From the NCBI RefSeq assembly GCF_018777395.1, contig NZ_JAFJYC010000001.1, positions 124,001 through 188,000 on the forward strand: a stretch of 64,000 bases of DNA, written 5' to 3'. The stretch is from Candidatus Sodalis endolongispinus. Lineage in GTDB: Bacteria; Pseudomonadota; Gammaproteobacteria; Enterobacterales; Enterobacteriaceae. Positions 25,936 to 34,939 of this stretch are shown here, piece by piece. Positions within the stretch are counted from its first letter, which is position 1. The number at the start of each line of letters is the position of its first letter. The notes under the pieces are model-generated. The model saw nothing but the letters and a program-made list of their open reading frames with translations, searched no databases and had not been told where the DNA came from. The position numbers and the translations under genes were made by a program.

Positions 25936-26157
25936 ATGATGCATTGCCCCCTTTGCGGCCAGGCCGCCCATACCCGTACCAGCCACTACATTACCACCAC
26001 CACCAAAGAGCGCTACAATCAATGTACTAACATTAATTATGGTCACACTTTTATCACACATGAAACCTTTACCCGCTCCATCTGTGTTCCTCGGCAGATA
26101 GAGCCCGCCCCGCCACATCCAGGCCAGAACGGTCAGGGAATGCTACAGTTTGGATAG
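25936..26157 (+). CDS. ogr: late transcription activator Ogr, one zinc cysteine replaced
   Basis: 73 aa from the ATG at 25936 or 72 from 25939; P2 Ogr has 72. It reads MMHCPLCGQAAHTRTS, then YITTTTKERYNQC, then TNINYGHTFITHET. Ogr/Delta proteins bind one zinc with C-x2-C and a second pair C-x4-C. Here the last cysteine is tyrosine (N-Y-G where P2 has N-C-S), so the zinc site has three ligands. Ogr normally binds the TGT-N12-ACA boxes and contacts the RNA polymerase alpha subunit. Loss of a ligand would be expected to inactivate it. An upstream extension to 25861 is rejected because the family begins at M-x-C-P. Confidence 0.9.
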   Translation: MMHCPLCGQAAHTRTSHYITTTTKERYNQCTNINYGHTFITHETFTRSICVPRQIEPAPPHPGQNGQGMLQFG

Positions 26158-26214
26158 GAAAATCAGGGCGGGACTTTTTGGGCTGCCGCCCGCTGCCGAT
26201 AAGGCCACATTAAT

Positions 26215-26376
26215 TTACTGACGCTTCGCGTCTGGCTTGCCATCAGGTGAAGAGCGGGAAGTGCTTGGCGTTTGCCCTGCGTCGTGAGTTACGATGATGG
26301 TTTGCAGGATCTTTATCGCCTCTTCGCAATTATACCCATCCAGATCAACTTTGGTGCCGTGAGGCGGTTTCAACAT
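26215..26376 (-). CDS. small protein of unknown function beside attachment site
   Basis: 53 aa from the ATG at 26376 (a TTG at 26397 would add 7). It reads KVDLDGYNCEEAIKILQTIIV, a plausible amphipathic helix, then a polar tail. There is no clear ribosome site. It lies between ogr and the tRNA, a common place for small extra genes in P2-like phages. Not recognised. Confidence 0.35.
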   Translation of the reverse strand: MLKPPHGTKVDLDGYNCEEAIKILQTIIVTHDAGQTPSTSRSSPDGKPDAKRQ

Positions 26377-26397
26377 TGACTTTGTATTTTTGTACAA

Positions 26398-26749
26398 ACA
26401 TGGTGATAACCTTTTTAAGAATATAAATAGACTCTTTTGAATTTGAGACTTCTGCTCCAGATTAATAAGATTATAATTTCTCCTTTAATTTTTCGCACTG
26501 TGTATTTCCTGACGCTGAGTAAAACTCGTCATTTATAATACAAAAAAAGCGAAGAAAAAGGCCCGGCAGAAAACTGCCAACGTCGAAACTTTCGATATCC
26601 ATTTGGAATGAAGCGTAGTAACTGACTTACCCTCTCTGAGGCCCTGCTGCCACTGTGCTGCCACTTGTCGCTGTCAATGCGAAAAAAAACCGCCTTGACA
26701 GCGGTGACTAACGTAGAACATCCTATTGATTATTATGATTTTTTCTGTG
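26398..26749. other. non-coding stretch between ogr side and leuZ, presumed right attachment region
   Basis: About 350 bp, AT-rich, without a gene. CGCTGTCAA (26671-26679) and TTGACAGCG (26694-26702) can pair as a 9-bp stem, with an A8 run between them. The tRNA-Leu 3' end begins at 26750. Integration at this tRNA is inferred from position; the matching left copy is outside the window, so the core cannot be defined. Confidence 0.4.
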
Positions 26750-26835
26750 TGGTACCCGGGACGAGACTTGAACTCGTACAGCCAAAGGCCGAGGGATTTT
26801 AAATCCCTTGTGTCTACCGATTCCACCACCCGGGC
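26750..26835 (-). tRNA. leuZ: tRNA-Leu (UAA)
   Basis: 86 nt including CCA. Acceptor GCCCGGG pairs with CCCGGGT; the anticodon loop holds TAA between GGGAT and ATCCC; a long variable arm and TTCAAGTC T-loop are present. Close to E. coli leuZ and in the same neighbourhood (cysT, glyW, pgsA). It is the likely target used by the prophage. Confidence 0.95.
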
Positions 26836-26851
26836 GTCGGGAATTTAAAAC

Positions 26852-26925
26852 TGGAGGCGCGTCCCGGAGTCGAACCGAGGTGGACGGATTTGCAATCCGC
26901 TGCATGGCCACTCTGCCAACGCGCC
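26852..26925 (-). tRNA. cysT: tRNA-Cys (GCA)
   Basis: 74 nt including CCA. Acceptor GGCGCGT with ACGCGCC; anticodon GCA in GATTGCAAATC; T-loop GGTTCGACTCC. It is 16 nt upstream of leuZ in the same direction, as in E. coli. Confidence 0.95.
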
Positions 26926-26936
26926 TTATCTCATCG

Positions 26937-27283
26937 CTTGTCTTCGCATAGCAGCCGGTTTATCGACAAATTGCCGAATCACTACATTGCAACTAACTGA
27001 TCATAAAGACAATTCGTTTATTCCATGTTTCGGAATGGGCGCAATTATGGCTTGCCTGAGCAACGATGGCAAGCCTTTTTTGGCGCGGGACGTTTAGATG
27101 GTTACATCACAGCCAACCCAGCGTCGCATTAAAAATTTCGACTTTCTCTGCGCCGGCAAACCTTGCATTACCCCCTACCGCCACCCCAACGTCATCCAAT
27201 TACGGGGCCATGCTCTGCTGGCAGGCTACCCACTGTCATTGGCGAGGAGCGACCTTGAGCGGGTAAGTCCTCCGCCACAGGCT
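26937..27283. other. gene-free stretch before the tandem array
   Basis: No recognised gene. It must contain any promoter for cysT-leuZ if transcripts from glyW stop at the terminator at 27722-27747. I see no convincing -35/-10 pair. Short frames here show no family resemblance. Confidence 0.4.
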
Positions 27284-27620
27284 CACCCGCGGTCGCGCGC
27301 GGATACAGCGGCCAAAATAGTACGCACCTGAACAGCCATGGACGGCACCCGCGGTCGCGCGTGCACACACCGGCCAAAATAGTACGCACCTGCACAACCA
27401 TGGACGGCACCCGCGGTCGCGCGTGCATACACCGGCCAAAATAGCACGCGCCTGCACAACCATTGACGGCACCCGCGGTCGCGCGCGGGTACAGCGGCCA
27501 AAATAGTATGCACCTGCACAACCATGGACGGCACCCGCGCGGTCGGCGCCGGTACAACGGCCAAAATAGTACGCACCTGCACAACCATGAACGGCACCCG
27601 CGGTCGCGCGCGCATACGCC
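27284..27620. repeat. 62-bp tandem repeat array (five copies plus a partial)
   Basis: Units start at 27284, 27346, 27408, 27470, 27532 and (partial) 27595, each opening CACCCGCGG. Periods are 62, 62, 62, 62 and 63 bp. The most constant part is GGCCAAAATAGTACGCACCT. The array separates glyW from cysT-leuZ. Because 62 is not a multiple of three, the overlapping frames that stay open through the array are not taken as genes. Confidence 0.95.
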
Positions 27621-27721
27621 CGCATACCGTATCAGCCGCTGGCCATACCCGTTGCATGCTGCATAGCGTTGAGCCAGGGCTAAACTGTGTGGCCTGAATG
27701 TGTTTACAGTCGGCGATAACG

Positions 27722-27747
27722 AAAAAAGGACCCGTGCGGGTCCTTTA
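27722..27747 (-). terminator. rho-independent terminator downstream of glyW
   Basis: AAAGGACCCG (27725-27734) pairs with CGGGTCCTTT (27737-27746); on the minus strand the stem is followed by six Ts. It would end transcription coming from pgsA/glyW. Confidence 0.85.
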
Positions 27748-27787
27748 TGGGTCTTCTGGGGGATAAATTACCCTGCTGACCGAAATT

Positions 27788-27862
27788 TGGAGCGGGAAAC
27801 GAGGCTCGAACTCGCGACACCAACCTTGGCAAGGTTGCGCTCTACCACTGAGCTATTCCCGC
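27788..27862 (-). tRNA. glyW: tRNA-Gly (GCC)
   Basis: 75 nt including CCA. Acceptor GCGGGAA with TTCCCGC; anticodon GCC in CCTTGCCAAGG; T-loop GAGTTCGAGCCTC. Lies downstream of pgsA as in E. coli glyW. Confidence 0.95.
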
Positions 27863-28000
27863 ATGACTAACAACAACCTGGTTTTAACGCTAGCGCCAGA
27901 CAACCGCGGTTGCTTTCGATGCATTCTACTGACCTCAAAGTATGAGTCAATACAAAATTAGCCATCGCCGATGCGTTTGCTGGTTTTTACAGCGCTTCTC

Positions 28001-28549
28001 TCAATGCTCGAACAAATCGTGCCGGGCTGCATACAAATATTGGAACATTGACCAAAACGTCAGCACCGCCGCGACATACAGCGCAGCAATACCAATACCC
28101 GAGACAATGCCGTCCGGCCGCCACAACAGAGCCACCAATGCGAGCATTTGCGCAGTGGTTTTAACTTTACCAATCCAGGAAACCGCTACGCTACTACGCT
28201 TGCCTATCTCCGCCATCCACTCGCGCAATGCGGAGATAATAATCTCGCGGGCGATCATCGTCGCTGCGGGTAACGTAATCCACCATGCATGAAAATGTTC
28301 TGCCACCAGCACCAGCGCCGTGGCGACCATCACTTTATCCGCCACAGGATCGAGAAACGCACCAAAGCGGGTAGTTTGTTTCCAGCGACGGGCCAGAAAG
28401 CCATCAAACCAATCCGTCACCGCCGCCAGCACAAAAATGAGCGCGCAGCACAGCGGTGCCCACTTGAAAGGCAGATAAAAGGCCAGGACAAAGAACGGTA
28501 TCATGACGGCACGGAACAGGGTAAGCCAAGTCGGTATATTAAGTTGCAT
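28001..28549 (-). CDS. pgsA: phosphatidylglycerophosphate synthase
   Basis: 182 aa, the E. coli length. Makes phosphatidylglycerophosphate from CDP-diacylglycerol and glycerol-3-phosphate in the inner membrane. The CDP-alcohol phosphotransferase motif D-G-x2-A-R-x8-G-x3-D-x3-D is present as [20 protein letters not shown] followed by VADK. Several membrane helices ([19 protein letters not shown] and others). Lies downstream of uvrC in the same direction. The frame is intact. Confidence 0.97.
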   Translation of the reverse strand: MQLNIPTWLTLFRAVMIPFFVLAFYLPFKWAPLCCALIFVLAAVTDWFDGFLARRWKQTTRFGAFLDPVADKVMVATALVLVAEHFHAWWITLPAATMIAREIIISALREWMAEIGKRSSVAVSWIGKVKTTAQMLALVALLWRPDGIVSGIGIAALYVAAVLTFWSMFQYLYAARHDLFEH

Positions 28550-28607
28550 AGTACTTTGGTAACTATCTGGCCGAAGTGGAAATGATAAGTATGTTGCTAC
28601 ATTGGCG

Positions 28608-30440
28608 CTAGTGTTTCAACGCATTAAATATTTTTTCTGCCAAGGCGCCCGAAATACCCGGCACTTGGGCAATTTCTTCCACGCTGGCATTACGTAACGG
28701 CTGCAGACCGCCCATGTATTTTAGCAGCGACTGTCTGCGTCGTGGCCCGACACCCTCGATTAATTCCAGCGCGCTGGTATTCTTTACCTTAGCACGTTTA
28801 TTGCGATGGCCGGTAGTAGCATGGTGGTGTGAATCATCGCGGATATGCTGAATCACGTGCAGCGCGGGTGAATCCGGCGGCAGCGCCATCCCCTCGCCGT
28901 GAGGCTGCAAAAACAGCGTTTCCAGACCCGCCTTGCGGTCTACCCCTTTTGCCACACCCAGCAACACCACGCGCGATGTGTCCCAGGGGACATCCAACTG
29001 CTCAAACACCGCTTTTGCCATACCCAATTGCCCTTTACCACCATCGATAATCACCACGTCGGGGATTTTCTTTTCTTCCAACGCTTTACCATAGCGACGG
29101 CGCAGGACCTGATCCATGGCGGCATAATCATCGCCGGGGGTAATGCCATCAATATTGTAGCGGCGATACTCGGCGCGCACCGGCCCGTTGCCGTCAAATA
29201 CCACACAGGAAGCGATAGTCTGCTCCCCCATGGTATGGCTGATGTCAAAACATTCCATTCGGTTGACCGCCTGGATGCCCAACAGTTCCGCCAGGGCGAC
29301 CAAACGCTGATGCACGGTCGATTGCTGCGACAATTTTGTCACCAGCGCTGTAGCGGCATTGGTGCGGGCCAGCTTCAAATAGCGGGCGCGATCGCCACGC
29401 GGCTGCGTCTGGATCTGTATCTTCCTGCCCGCCTGCTCACTGAGCGACGCCGCCAGCAGCGTTTTTTCAGGCAGCGTAAAATCCAGCAGAATCTCGCCCG
29501 GCAGCGACCGCATCTGACTGCCCTGGAGGTAGAATTGACCGACAAAAGCCTGCACTACTTTCGCCAGTTCAGTCCCAGCCGGCACTTTCGGGAAATAGCT
29601 GCGACTGCCTAACACTTTACCCTGGCGGATAAACAGCACATGGACGCAGGCCATTCCAGCGTCAAACGCGACGCCAATAACGTCCAAATCTTCCCGGTCG
29701 CCGGAAACGAACTGTTTTTCCGTCACGCGTCGCACCGCCTGTATCTGATCGCGCGCGCGCGCCGCATCCTCAAAATTCAGCGCACGGCTGGCCAGTTCCA
29801 TCCGCTCTACCAGCTGATTAAGCACCTGCTGATCTTTGCCCGACAAAAACAAGCGCACATAGTCCACCTGCTGCTGGTATTCCTCATCGCTGACCAGACC
29901 TGCTACGCAGGGTCCCAGACAGCGGCCGATCTGATATTGTAGGCACGGACGCGAACGGTTGCGATACACGCTATCCTCGCATTGGCGAATCGGAAACAGT
30001 TTCTGCAACAGGGCCAATGTTTCCTTTACCGCGTAACCGTTGGAAAACGGACCGAAGTAATCCCTTTTCGCATGCTTGGCTCCGCGATGGGACGTGATGC
30101 GGGGATGCGCGTCGCCGCTGAGGAAAATAAAGGGATAGAACTTATCGTCGCGCAACAATACGTTATAGCGTGGCTGGTACAGCTTGATATAGTTATGCTC
30201 AAGCAGCAGCGCCTCGGTTTGCGTATGGGTGATGGTAACATCAATATGATGAATGCTTTTCACCAGCGCTTCAGTCTTGCGGCTGGCAACCTGGGCACGA
30301 AAGTAGCTCGCCAGGCGCTTTTTCAGATCTTTAGCCTTGCCGACATAGATCACCGTACCGGACGCATCAAACATGCTATAGACGCCAGGCTGGCTAGTTA
30401 CGGTGCTTAGAAATTGTTTGGCGTTAAAACTGTCAGTCAC
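28608..30440 (-). CDS. uvrC: UvrABC excision nuclease subunit C
   Basis: 610 aa, the E. coli length, from a GTG start at 30440. The N-terminal GIY-YIG nuclease domain ([20 protein letters not shown]) makes the 3' cut; a UVR motif near residue 205-240 binds UvrB; the RNase H-like domain ([20 protein letters not shown]) makes the 5' cut; the C-terminus has paired helix-hairpin-helix motifs ([19 protein letters not shown], then [16 protein letters not shown]). The start overlaps uvrY by 8 nt, so the two are probably cotranslated. The frame is intact. Confidence 0.97.
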   Translation of the reverse strand: MTDSFNAKQFLSTVTSQPGVYSMFDASGTVIYVGKAKDLKKRLASYFRAQVASRKTEALVKSIHHIDVTITHTQTEALLLEHNYIKLYQPRYNVLLRDDKFYPFIFLSGDAHPRITSHRGAKHAKRDYFGPFSNGYAVKETLALLQKLFPIRQCEDSVYRNRSRPCLQYQIGRCLGPCVAGLVSDEEYQQQVDYVRLFLSGKDQQVLNQLVERMELASRALNFEDAARARDQIQAVRRVTEKQFVSGDREDLDVIGVAFDAGMACVHVLFIRQGKVLGSRSYFPKVPAGTELAKVVQAFVGQFYLQGSQMRSLPGEILLDFTLPEKTLLAASLSEQAGRKIQIQTQPRGDRARYLKLARTNAATALVTKLSQQSTVHQRLVALAELLGIQAVNRMECFDISHTMGEQTIASCVVFDGNGPVRAEYRRYNIDGITPGDDYAAMDQVLRRRYGKALEEKKIPDVVIIDGGKGQLGMAKAVFEQLDVPWDTSRVVLLGVAKGVDRKAGLETLFLQPHGEGMALPPDSPALHVIQHIRDDSHHHATTGHRNKRAKVKNTSALELIEGVGPRRRQSLLKYMGGLQPLRNASVEEIAQVPGISGALAEKIFNALKH

Positions 30441-31089
30441 TACTTAATAAAATCTCCGTGTTGAACAACCCGTGGCGAACGGCCAGATGGGTTAATTCTA
30501 CATCACCACTGATGTTTAGTTTACTAAATATCCGATAGCGATAGCTATTGACGGTTTTGGGGCTCAGATTGAGCTGCTCCGAAATATCGGTGACCTTCTG
30601 CCCGCGGGTAATCATCAGCATAATTTGTAATTCCCGTTCGGACAAGCATTCAAAGGGGGTTTCCGCCTGGGGCTCGAGCTGGCTGAGGGCCATCTGTTGG
30701 GCGATGTCCGACGCGATATAGCGTTTACCGGCGTTGACCGCGCGTATGGCGCAGATGACCTCGCGCGGCGCGGCGGCTTTGATGAGGTAACCCGCGGCCC
30801 CGGCCTGCATCACCTTAGCAGGTAATGGATTTTCTGTGTAAATGGTCAGCATGATGACTTTGATATCCGGCGAAAAGCGCACGATTTTGCGCGTCGCCTC
30901 CAACCCGCCAATACCCGGCATATTCATATCCATTAACACAACGTTGACGCAATTGTTGCGGCACCACTTTACCGCATCTTCGCCACAGTGTGCCTCGCCA
31001 ACGACTTCGAAGCCTTTGATATCTTCAAGAATGCGTCGTATCCCTGCGCGCACCAATTCGTGGTCATCAACAAGAAAAACGCTTATCAA
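30433..31089 (-). CDS. uvrY: response regulator UvrY (BarA partner)
   Basis: 218 aa from a TTG at 31089, the same length and N-terminus ([20 protein letters not shown]) as E. coli UvrY. GGAG lies 8 nt upstream, supporting this over an in-frame ATG at 31104. Receiver domain with phospho-acceptor Asp in [13 protein letters not shown]; the C-terminal LuxR-type HTH reads [18 protein letters not shown] then [19 protein letters not shown]. It activates csrB/csrC small RNAs. The switch residues and HTH are intact. Confidence 0.95.
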   Translation of the reverse strand: MISVFLVDDHELVRAGIRRILEDIKGFEVVGEAHCGEDAVKWCRNNCVNVVLMDMNMPGIGGLEATRKIVRFSPDIKVIMLTIYTENPLPAKVMQAGAAGYLIKAAAPREVICAIRAVNAGKRYIASDIAQQMALSQLEPQAETPFECLSERELQIMLMITRGQKVTDISEQLNLSPKTVNSYRYRIFSKLNISGDVELTHLAVRHGLFNTEILLSSD

Positions 31090-31104
31090 AGAGAAATTCT
31101 CCAA

Positions 31105-31746
31105 AAAGAGGGAGTGATGTAAAGCGAATCAAATATTTAAGACTTAATATTACAGCTTTTAAGTAAATAAAGAAAAATGATTATTCGCTTATACTGGAAA
31201 AATTCAGCAGTGTCGCCTGCGAAGGCTCATTTTAGATAGATAGGTTATTGCACCGCAAGGAGATTTCACCAAAATTCGCGCAACCGTCGGGAATTGCCGA
31301 TTTGCCCTGTTAAGTCACCTCGTCTGCGCATCCAAGGCGAGGTCTGGATTGTATAAAAAATGAACACATCACCGCTCAATATACTTTAAAATCATAGGAT
31401 TGTAGTTGAGACACCTGATAGGAAATATTAACATCAATCATTTCATATACATATTTTTAAAGAATAATTATTTATGCAATATTACCTTTATCGTACATTC
31501 AAACTTTAAAGTTTATTATAATAGATTGCCGCTCCGCTTAATCAGTCTCGTCCCTGAGTGGCGGCAAGCGTCGTAGCAGTGGTGTTTTTTTAACCTGATG
31601 CATTGCATCCATGATAAATGATCTACGTCAGTTAAATTTATAAAATAAAACCTGTTATAATCGCTCTACTTGGCGTCTAATGCCGACGCGTAGCGGTTCG
31701 GCTGACGCGACGCCAGTCATCATGACCACTGATAACGGGGAAAATA
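31105..31746. other. AT-rich intergenic stretch upstream of uvrY and yecF
   Basis: About 640 bp with no gene seen. In E. coli sdiA adjoins yecF; it is absent here. It should hold the uvrY and yecF promoters, but I can name no specific sites with confidence. Confidence 0.4.
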
Positions 31747-31971
31747 ATGGGCAACGTTGAATTCACTACCGATAGCGAAACCGCAATAATTGCGCAGGAG
31801 CTCAACTGCATGAAGGCGATGATGTCGCTGTTGTTGAAAGCCATTGGGCAAGCCGATGCCGGCAAGGTCATCCTCAAAATGGAGAAATACATCAGCCAGC
31901 TTGATGACCCCGAACAGCAAGCGGTATTTACCAGTACCGTAAAACAGATAACCCACGCTTATCGCCAATAA
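31747..31971 (+). CDS. yecF: YecF, DUF2594 family protein
   Basis: 74 aa, the same size as E. coli YecF. The core matches: NCMKAMMSLLLKAIGQADAG, then KMEKYISQL and FTSTVKQITHAYRQ at the end. Small cytosolic protein of unknown role, conserved next to uvrY/sdiA in enterobacteria. GGGGAAAATA precedes the ATG. The frame is intact. Confidence 0.9.
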   Translation: MGNVEFTTDSETAIIAQELNCMKAMMSLLLKAIGQADAGKVILKMEKYISQLDDPEQQAVFTSTVKQITHAYRQ

Positions 31972-32096
31972 CGGCCGCGTCCCGCACGGCAGTGCCTGAC
32001 AGGCACCGCCTGCCTTTGCGGTCGTTATGCCCGCTTACCTATCCTTGCGGCACCGTGGTAGACTCTCGCCACGGTTTCCCGACTTTCCTTGCTGTC

Positions 32097-32441
32097 ATGA
32101 CGCTACTGTTCAAAGCCCTGCTGGGCGCGCTCGTGGTGGTGCTTATTGCGCCGCTCGCGAAAAACCGTAACTATTATATAGCCGGTCTGCTGCCGCTTTT
32201 TCCCACTTTTGCCCTTCTCGCCCATTATATCGTGGGCACCGAACGCGGCAGCGAAGCGCTGCGCATGACAATTCTTTTTGGTATTTGGGCCGTCATCCCC
32301 TATCTGGTCTATCTGACTTCCCTTTACACCTTTGTCGGTGTCATGCGTTTGCCCCTGGCACTGTCCAGCGCGGTGGTGTGCTGGGGAATCGCCGCGTGGT
32401 TGCTGATTATTGCCTGGCGACGTTGGTATGGACTCACTTAA
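32097..32441 (+). CDS. GlpM-family inner-membrane protein (YdgC-like)
   Basis: 114 aa from the ATG at 32097; an upstream in-frame start at 31992 would add non-conserved residues. Four predicted membrane helices. KNRNYYIAGLLPLFPTFALL and AHYIVGTERGSEALRMTI match E. coli YdgC and the GlpM family, linked in Pseudomonas to alginate production. Function in enterobacteria is not known. The frame is intact. Confidence 0.88.
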   Translation: MTLLFKALLGALVVVLIAPLAKNRNYYIAGLLPLFPTFALLAHYIVGTERGSEALRMTILFGIWAVIPYLVYLTSLYTFVGVMRLPLALSSAVVCWGIAAWLLIIAWRRWYGLT

Positions 32442-32525
32442 CGGAAGCGTTCGTGCAGCGGCAGGGGAATTTCGCGATAAGTAGAGAAAAAAGGCTATAC
32501 TCTGCCTAACTCCCTGGAGACAACC

Positions 32526-32711
32526 ATGAAAAACATCGGGATAATTGTGTTTATTGCGCTCGTTGGGTCGTCAATAACCGGCTGCGCCGATTCATCGCCC
32601 ACCACGACGCGGACTGCTGAACCTGTGCCGCATGGCAGCCCGCAGAATGTGGGCAACTGCACCTGTAGCAGTTTAATTTCCTGCAGTTGCGGCTCGCCGT
32701 CCGCCCCGTGA
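32526..32711 (+). CDS. small cysteine-rich lipoprotein of unknown function
   Basis: 61 aa. The N-terminal signal KNIGIIVFIALVGSSITGC has a lipobox-like ITGC, with Ala-Asp after the cysteine; Asp at +2 suggests inner-membrane retention. The mature part is Ser/Thr/Pro-rich and ends in NCTCSSLISCSCGSP. CTGGAGACAACC before the ATG is a good ribosome site. No family recognised. Confidence 0.7.
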   Translation: MKNIGIIVFIALVGSSITGCADSSPTTTRTAEPVPHGSPQNVGNCTCSSLISCSCGSPSAP

Positions 32712-32728
32712 CGATCGGTCCGACCGCA

Positions 32729-33763
32729 TTACAGCGAGCGTAACCACGCCACCTGTGATTTCTCCATCGCGTCCAGCGCCCATATATCCTGGCGCTGTTT
32801 GCGTGCCTGGGTGGGTGTAGTGCCATAGGTCACGATAAACAGCCGATTGATGAAAGTAGCCGGCTCTAATTGCCAATAATAGGCTATTTCGGCGATCCGC
32901 CAACGGCTGTATCGCGGGTGTAACAACATACGCGTCGCTGCCGTGAGGCGTTTTTTGCGGATATGCGCGGCGACGCCGCCGTAAGGTTCAAATAACCGAT
33001 ATAACGACGAGCGGGACAAGCCATAGTGCTGGCCTATCAACTCGGCAGTTAAACCGGGTAATTGCAGGTGCTGATGAATGTACTGGCAGATCCGGCTAAT
33101 TACCAACAGTCGGGTATCCGCAATCAGCGGCTGGCCGAAACTTACCGAAGTCTTGATGGCGCTTATCAAAAAATCGATAACCGGACGGGCAATGCGGCTT
33201 GCTTCGGTTGCGGTAATGTCGTTACTGTAGGCCATCAATTGATGAACATGACTGGCGATCAGTCTGTTGAGTAATTCCCCGCGACAAATAACCTTGCCGT
33301 GTAACGACGCGGTATCTTCTATCGCCACCAACTGCTGGCGTGGTATTACCACATACATTGCATGAGCCAGCGTCTACCAGCGACCCGCTTTCAATTTCAA
33401 GTTGAGTGGCTGCAAAACGTCTATCAACAAAATATCTTCAGCTTCAAGCGATAAAGCTTGTCGTCTCAAACTACCCTCTATCCCCCCTTCAAGCATAATG
33501 ACCAACAAAAAATGATCATTTAAATCACCCCCCCGTGATGGGAAATTTACAAATGTCTGTCCCGTGGCACGAATATGCCCGCAGATAAAAATATCAAAAT
33601 GATGTGCTTCAACACGCCAATCGAGGATATCAACCTGTGACCGGGTGAAGTGCGATTGCAACAGAGAAGCATTGACACCTGAGCGCCAACGTTCAATCTT
33701 TGAGGACGATATTTCCCCTTCAAACGTGTTGTCATGAATAATCCGAGCGTTATCATCTTTCAT
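32729..33763 (-). pseudogene. AraC/XylS-type regulator interrupted by one amber codon
   Basis: From the ATG at 33763 (MKDDNARII) the frame reads about 129 codons to a TAG at 33374-33376 and then continues in the same frame (TLAHAMYVVIPRQQLVAI) to a stop at 32729. Together 344 codons. The N-terminal part is a cupin-like ligand domain; the C-terminal part has two HTH motifs (LTAELIGQHYGLSRSSLYRL, then IAEIAYYWQLEPATFINRLF). Only a nonsense change breaks it. The C-terminal piece might still be made from an internal start at 33358. Confidence 0.82.
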
Positions 33764-33814
33764 GGTGCTTTCTTGAAGGGGACAGGCGTACCCGCGCACG
33801 CAATCGCTCCCCAA

Positions 33815-34747
33815 AAATTAAATTGTACAGATTTCCCTCTGAAAGCGTACAGTGTTTTTTTATTTATCACCGACCTACTGGGAGGTATTATTATATCGCT
33901 AAATTTAAAAATGGTGATATAGATTTATTATACTGAAAAGAATATTTTTTTAATCGTGTAATTAATGCGGCAGAATAAATTATTAACACCTTAAAAATTA
34001 TGATTTTATTTAATTATCCACTTTCTCACTCATCCAGAAAACAACCTAAGCATCACTAACACGGTCTTATGGCCATGCCAGCAGTATTAGCTATACGTGC
34101 TTTTGTGCCATCGCTGATACCGGCGGCGAGAAGTTTAACATTAATAACATAGGACGAGAAAGTCCTTAAATGATATCCTCTTGACAGAAATTTCGTTATG
34201 AAAAATAATATTGGCTTATAATGCATAACAAGTTAGCAATTTTATTACTTATTCCTCAAAGAAGAATAGGAAATTATTCTGAAGTTTGATCAACTCCGCA
34301 GTTGGCCGCCCGGAAAGAGATAAACTTGCTATCAACGTGATCGTCTTCGCTCGGTCTGTCTGGCGACATTGCCATGCAACCTTATCACATCAACATTAAT
34401 CGCACTGGTTGCGGTATGCATAGAGGGCAGATCACTATTTAAGTACCCAGAGGACAAGACAGAGACATGCGTGTTCACCGAACGCGATAAAAAGAGCATC
34501 AGTAATACAAGTCCTGGTATTCATTTTCCAACTGAGCTCGCGGTTGGGGAAAGGTTTGCCAACCGAACTTCGTGGCAGTGCCGGTGATATTTATTTTCAG
34601 TGACCAGGTCATCAAGCCTCTGTCGCGCCGTCACCACTTCAATGTCTGAATCAACCCAAGGCGGTGACTCAGCGCTATGTCGCCACCGGGGTCTAAAAAG
34701 ACATGTGCCCGAGCAGAAAAAGGATTCGGCTAGAAAGGAAGGCGAAC
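33815..34747. other. AT-rich stretch without a convincing gene
   Basis: About 930 bp. It contains a good promoter at 34181-34209 but no recognised gene before the GhoT/OrtT-like gene at 34748. A 72-codon frame at 34369-34587 has a hydrophobic start but no family resemblance. A small RNA or a long leader is possible. Confidence 0.4.
34181..34209 (+). promoter_or_regulatory. sigma70-type promoter
   Basis: TTGACA (34181-34186), a 17-bp spacer and AATAAT (34204-34209); only one mismatch to the -10 consensus. A start near 34216 would transcribe rightward toward the toxin-like gene 530 bp downstream. Confidence 0.55.
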
Positions 34748-34939
34748 ATGGACCCGCTCTCGCTGACAACATGGCAACTGCTAGTGGCAAGCTACCTCAC
34801 TGGCATTGCTGTCACCGCGTCTTTAACGTTCTTTTTCAGCCGCGACCCCTCGCTTGGTATACGACTACTGTGTGCCGCGCTTATCGGTTTAACATGGCCG
34901 CTGAGCTTTCCACTGGTGCTCATTTTTATTCTGCTTTAA
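34748..34939 (+). CDS. GhoT/OrtT-family membrane toxin-like protein
   Basis: 63 aa from the ATG at 34748, preceded by AAGGAAGG. Two membrane helices (TTWQLLVASYLTGIAVTASLT and the C-terminal one) flank a loop with FFFSRDPSLGIRLLCA, followed by LIGLTWPLSFPLVLIFIL. I-R-L-L-x-A-x-L-x-G-x-T-W-P-x-S-x-P is the signature of E. coli GhoT (type V toxin) and OrtT (orphan toxin), which depolarise the membrane under stress. No GhoS-type RNase antitoxin is visible nearby, so the OrtT model fits better. An upstream in-frame start at 34703 lacks a ribosome site. Confidence 0.8.
   Translation: MDPLSLTTWQLLVASYLTGIAVTASLTFFFSRDPSLGIRLLCAALIGLTWPLSFPLVLIFILL

Larger units (their letters stand above)
1..26750. 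mobile_element. P2-like prophage, right-hand part (left end outside window)
   Basis: Gene order matches the P2 late region: leftward portal and terminase (Q, P), then rightward O, N, M, L, X, lysis genes, R, S, V, W, J, I, H, G, FI, FII, E, E', T, U, D and ogr. In a P2 prophage ogr lies next to one attachment site, and here ogr is followed by about 600 bp and then the 3' end of tRNA-Leu, so insertion into leuZ is inferred. Integrase, repressor and most replication genes would lie left of position 1. P, N, M and I are disrupted and Ogr lacks a zinc ligand, so the element is judged defective. The exact ends are inferred. Confidence 0.92.

Noticed and set aside
27284..27620. CRISPR-like array
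   Set aside because: Units are contiguous near-identical repeats with no variable spacers, and no cas genes are near.
27192..27657. Several long overlapping frames on the minus strand through the 62-bp array
   Set aside because: They are open in all three frames because the unit lacks stops, have no ribosome site and encode only repeated low-complexity peptides.
34369..34587. Possible Hok/Gef-type toxin of 72 codons
   Set aside because: A short hydrophobic start and a few shared residues only; lacks the conserved C-terminal E-x-A-x-Y-E region and any ribosome site.
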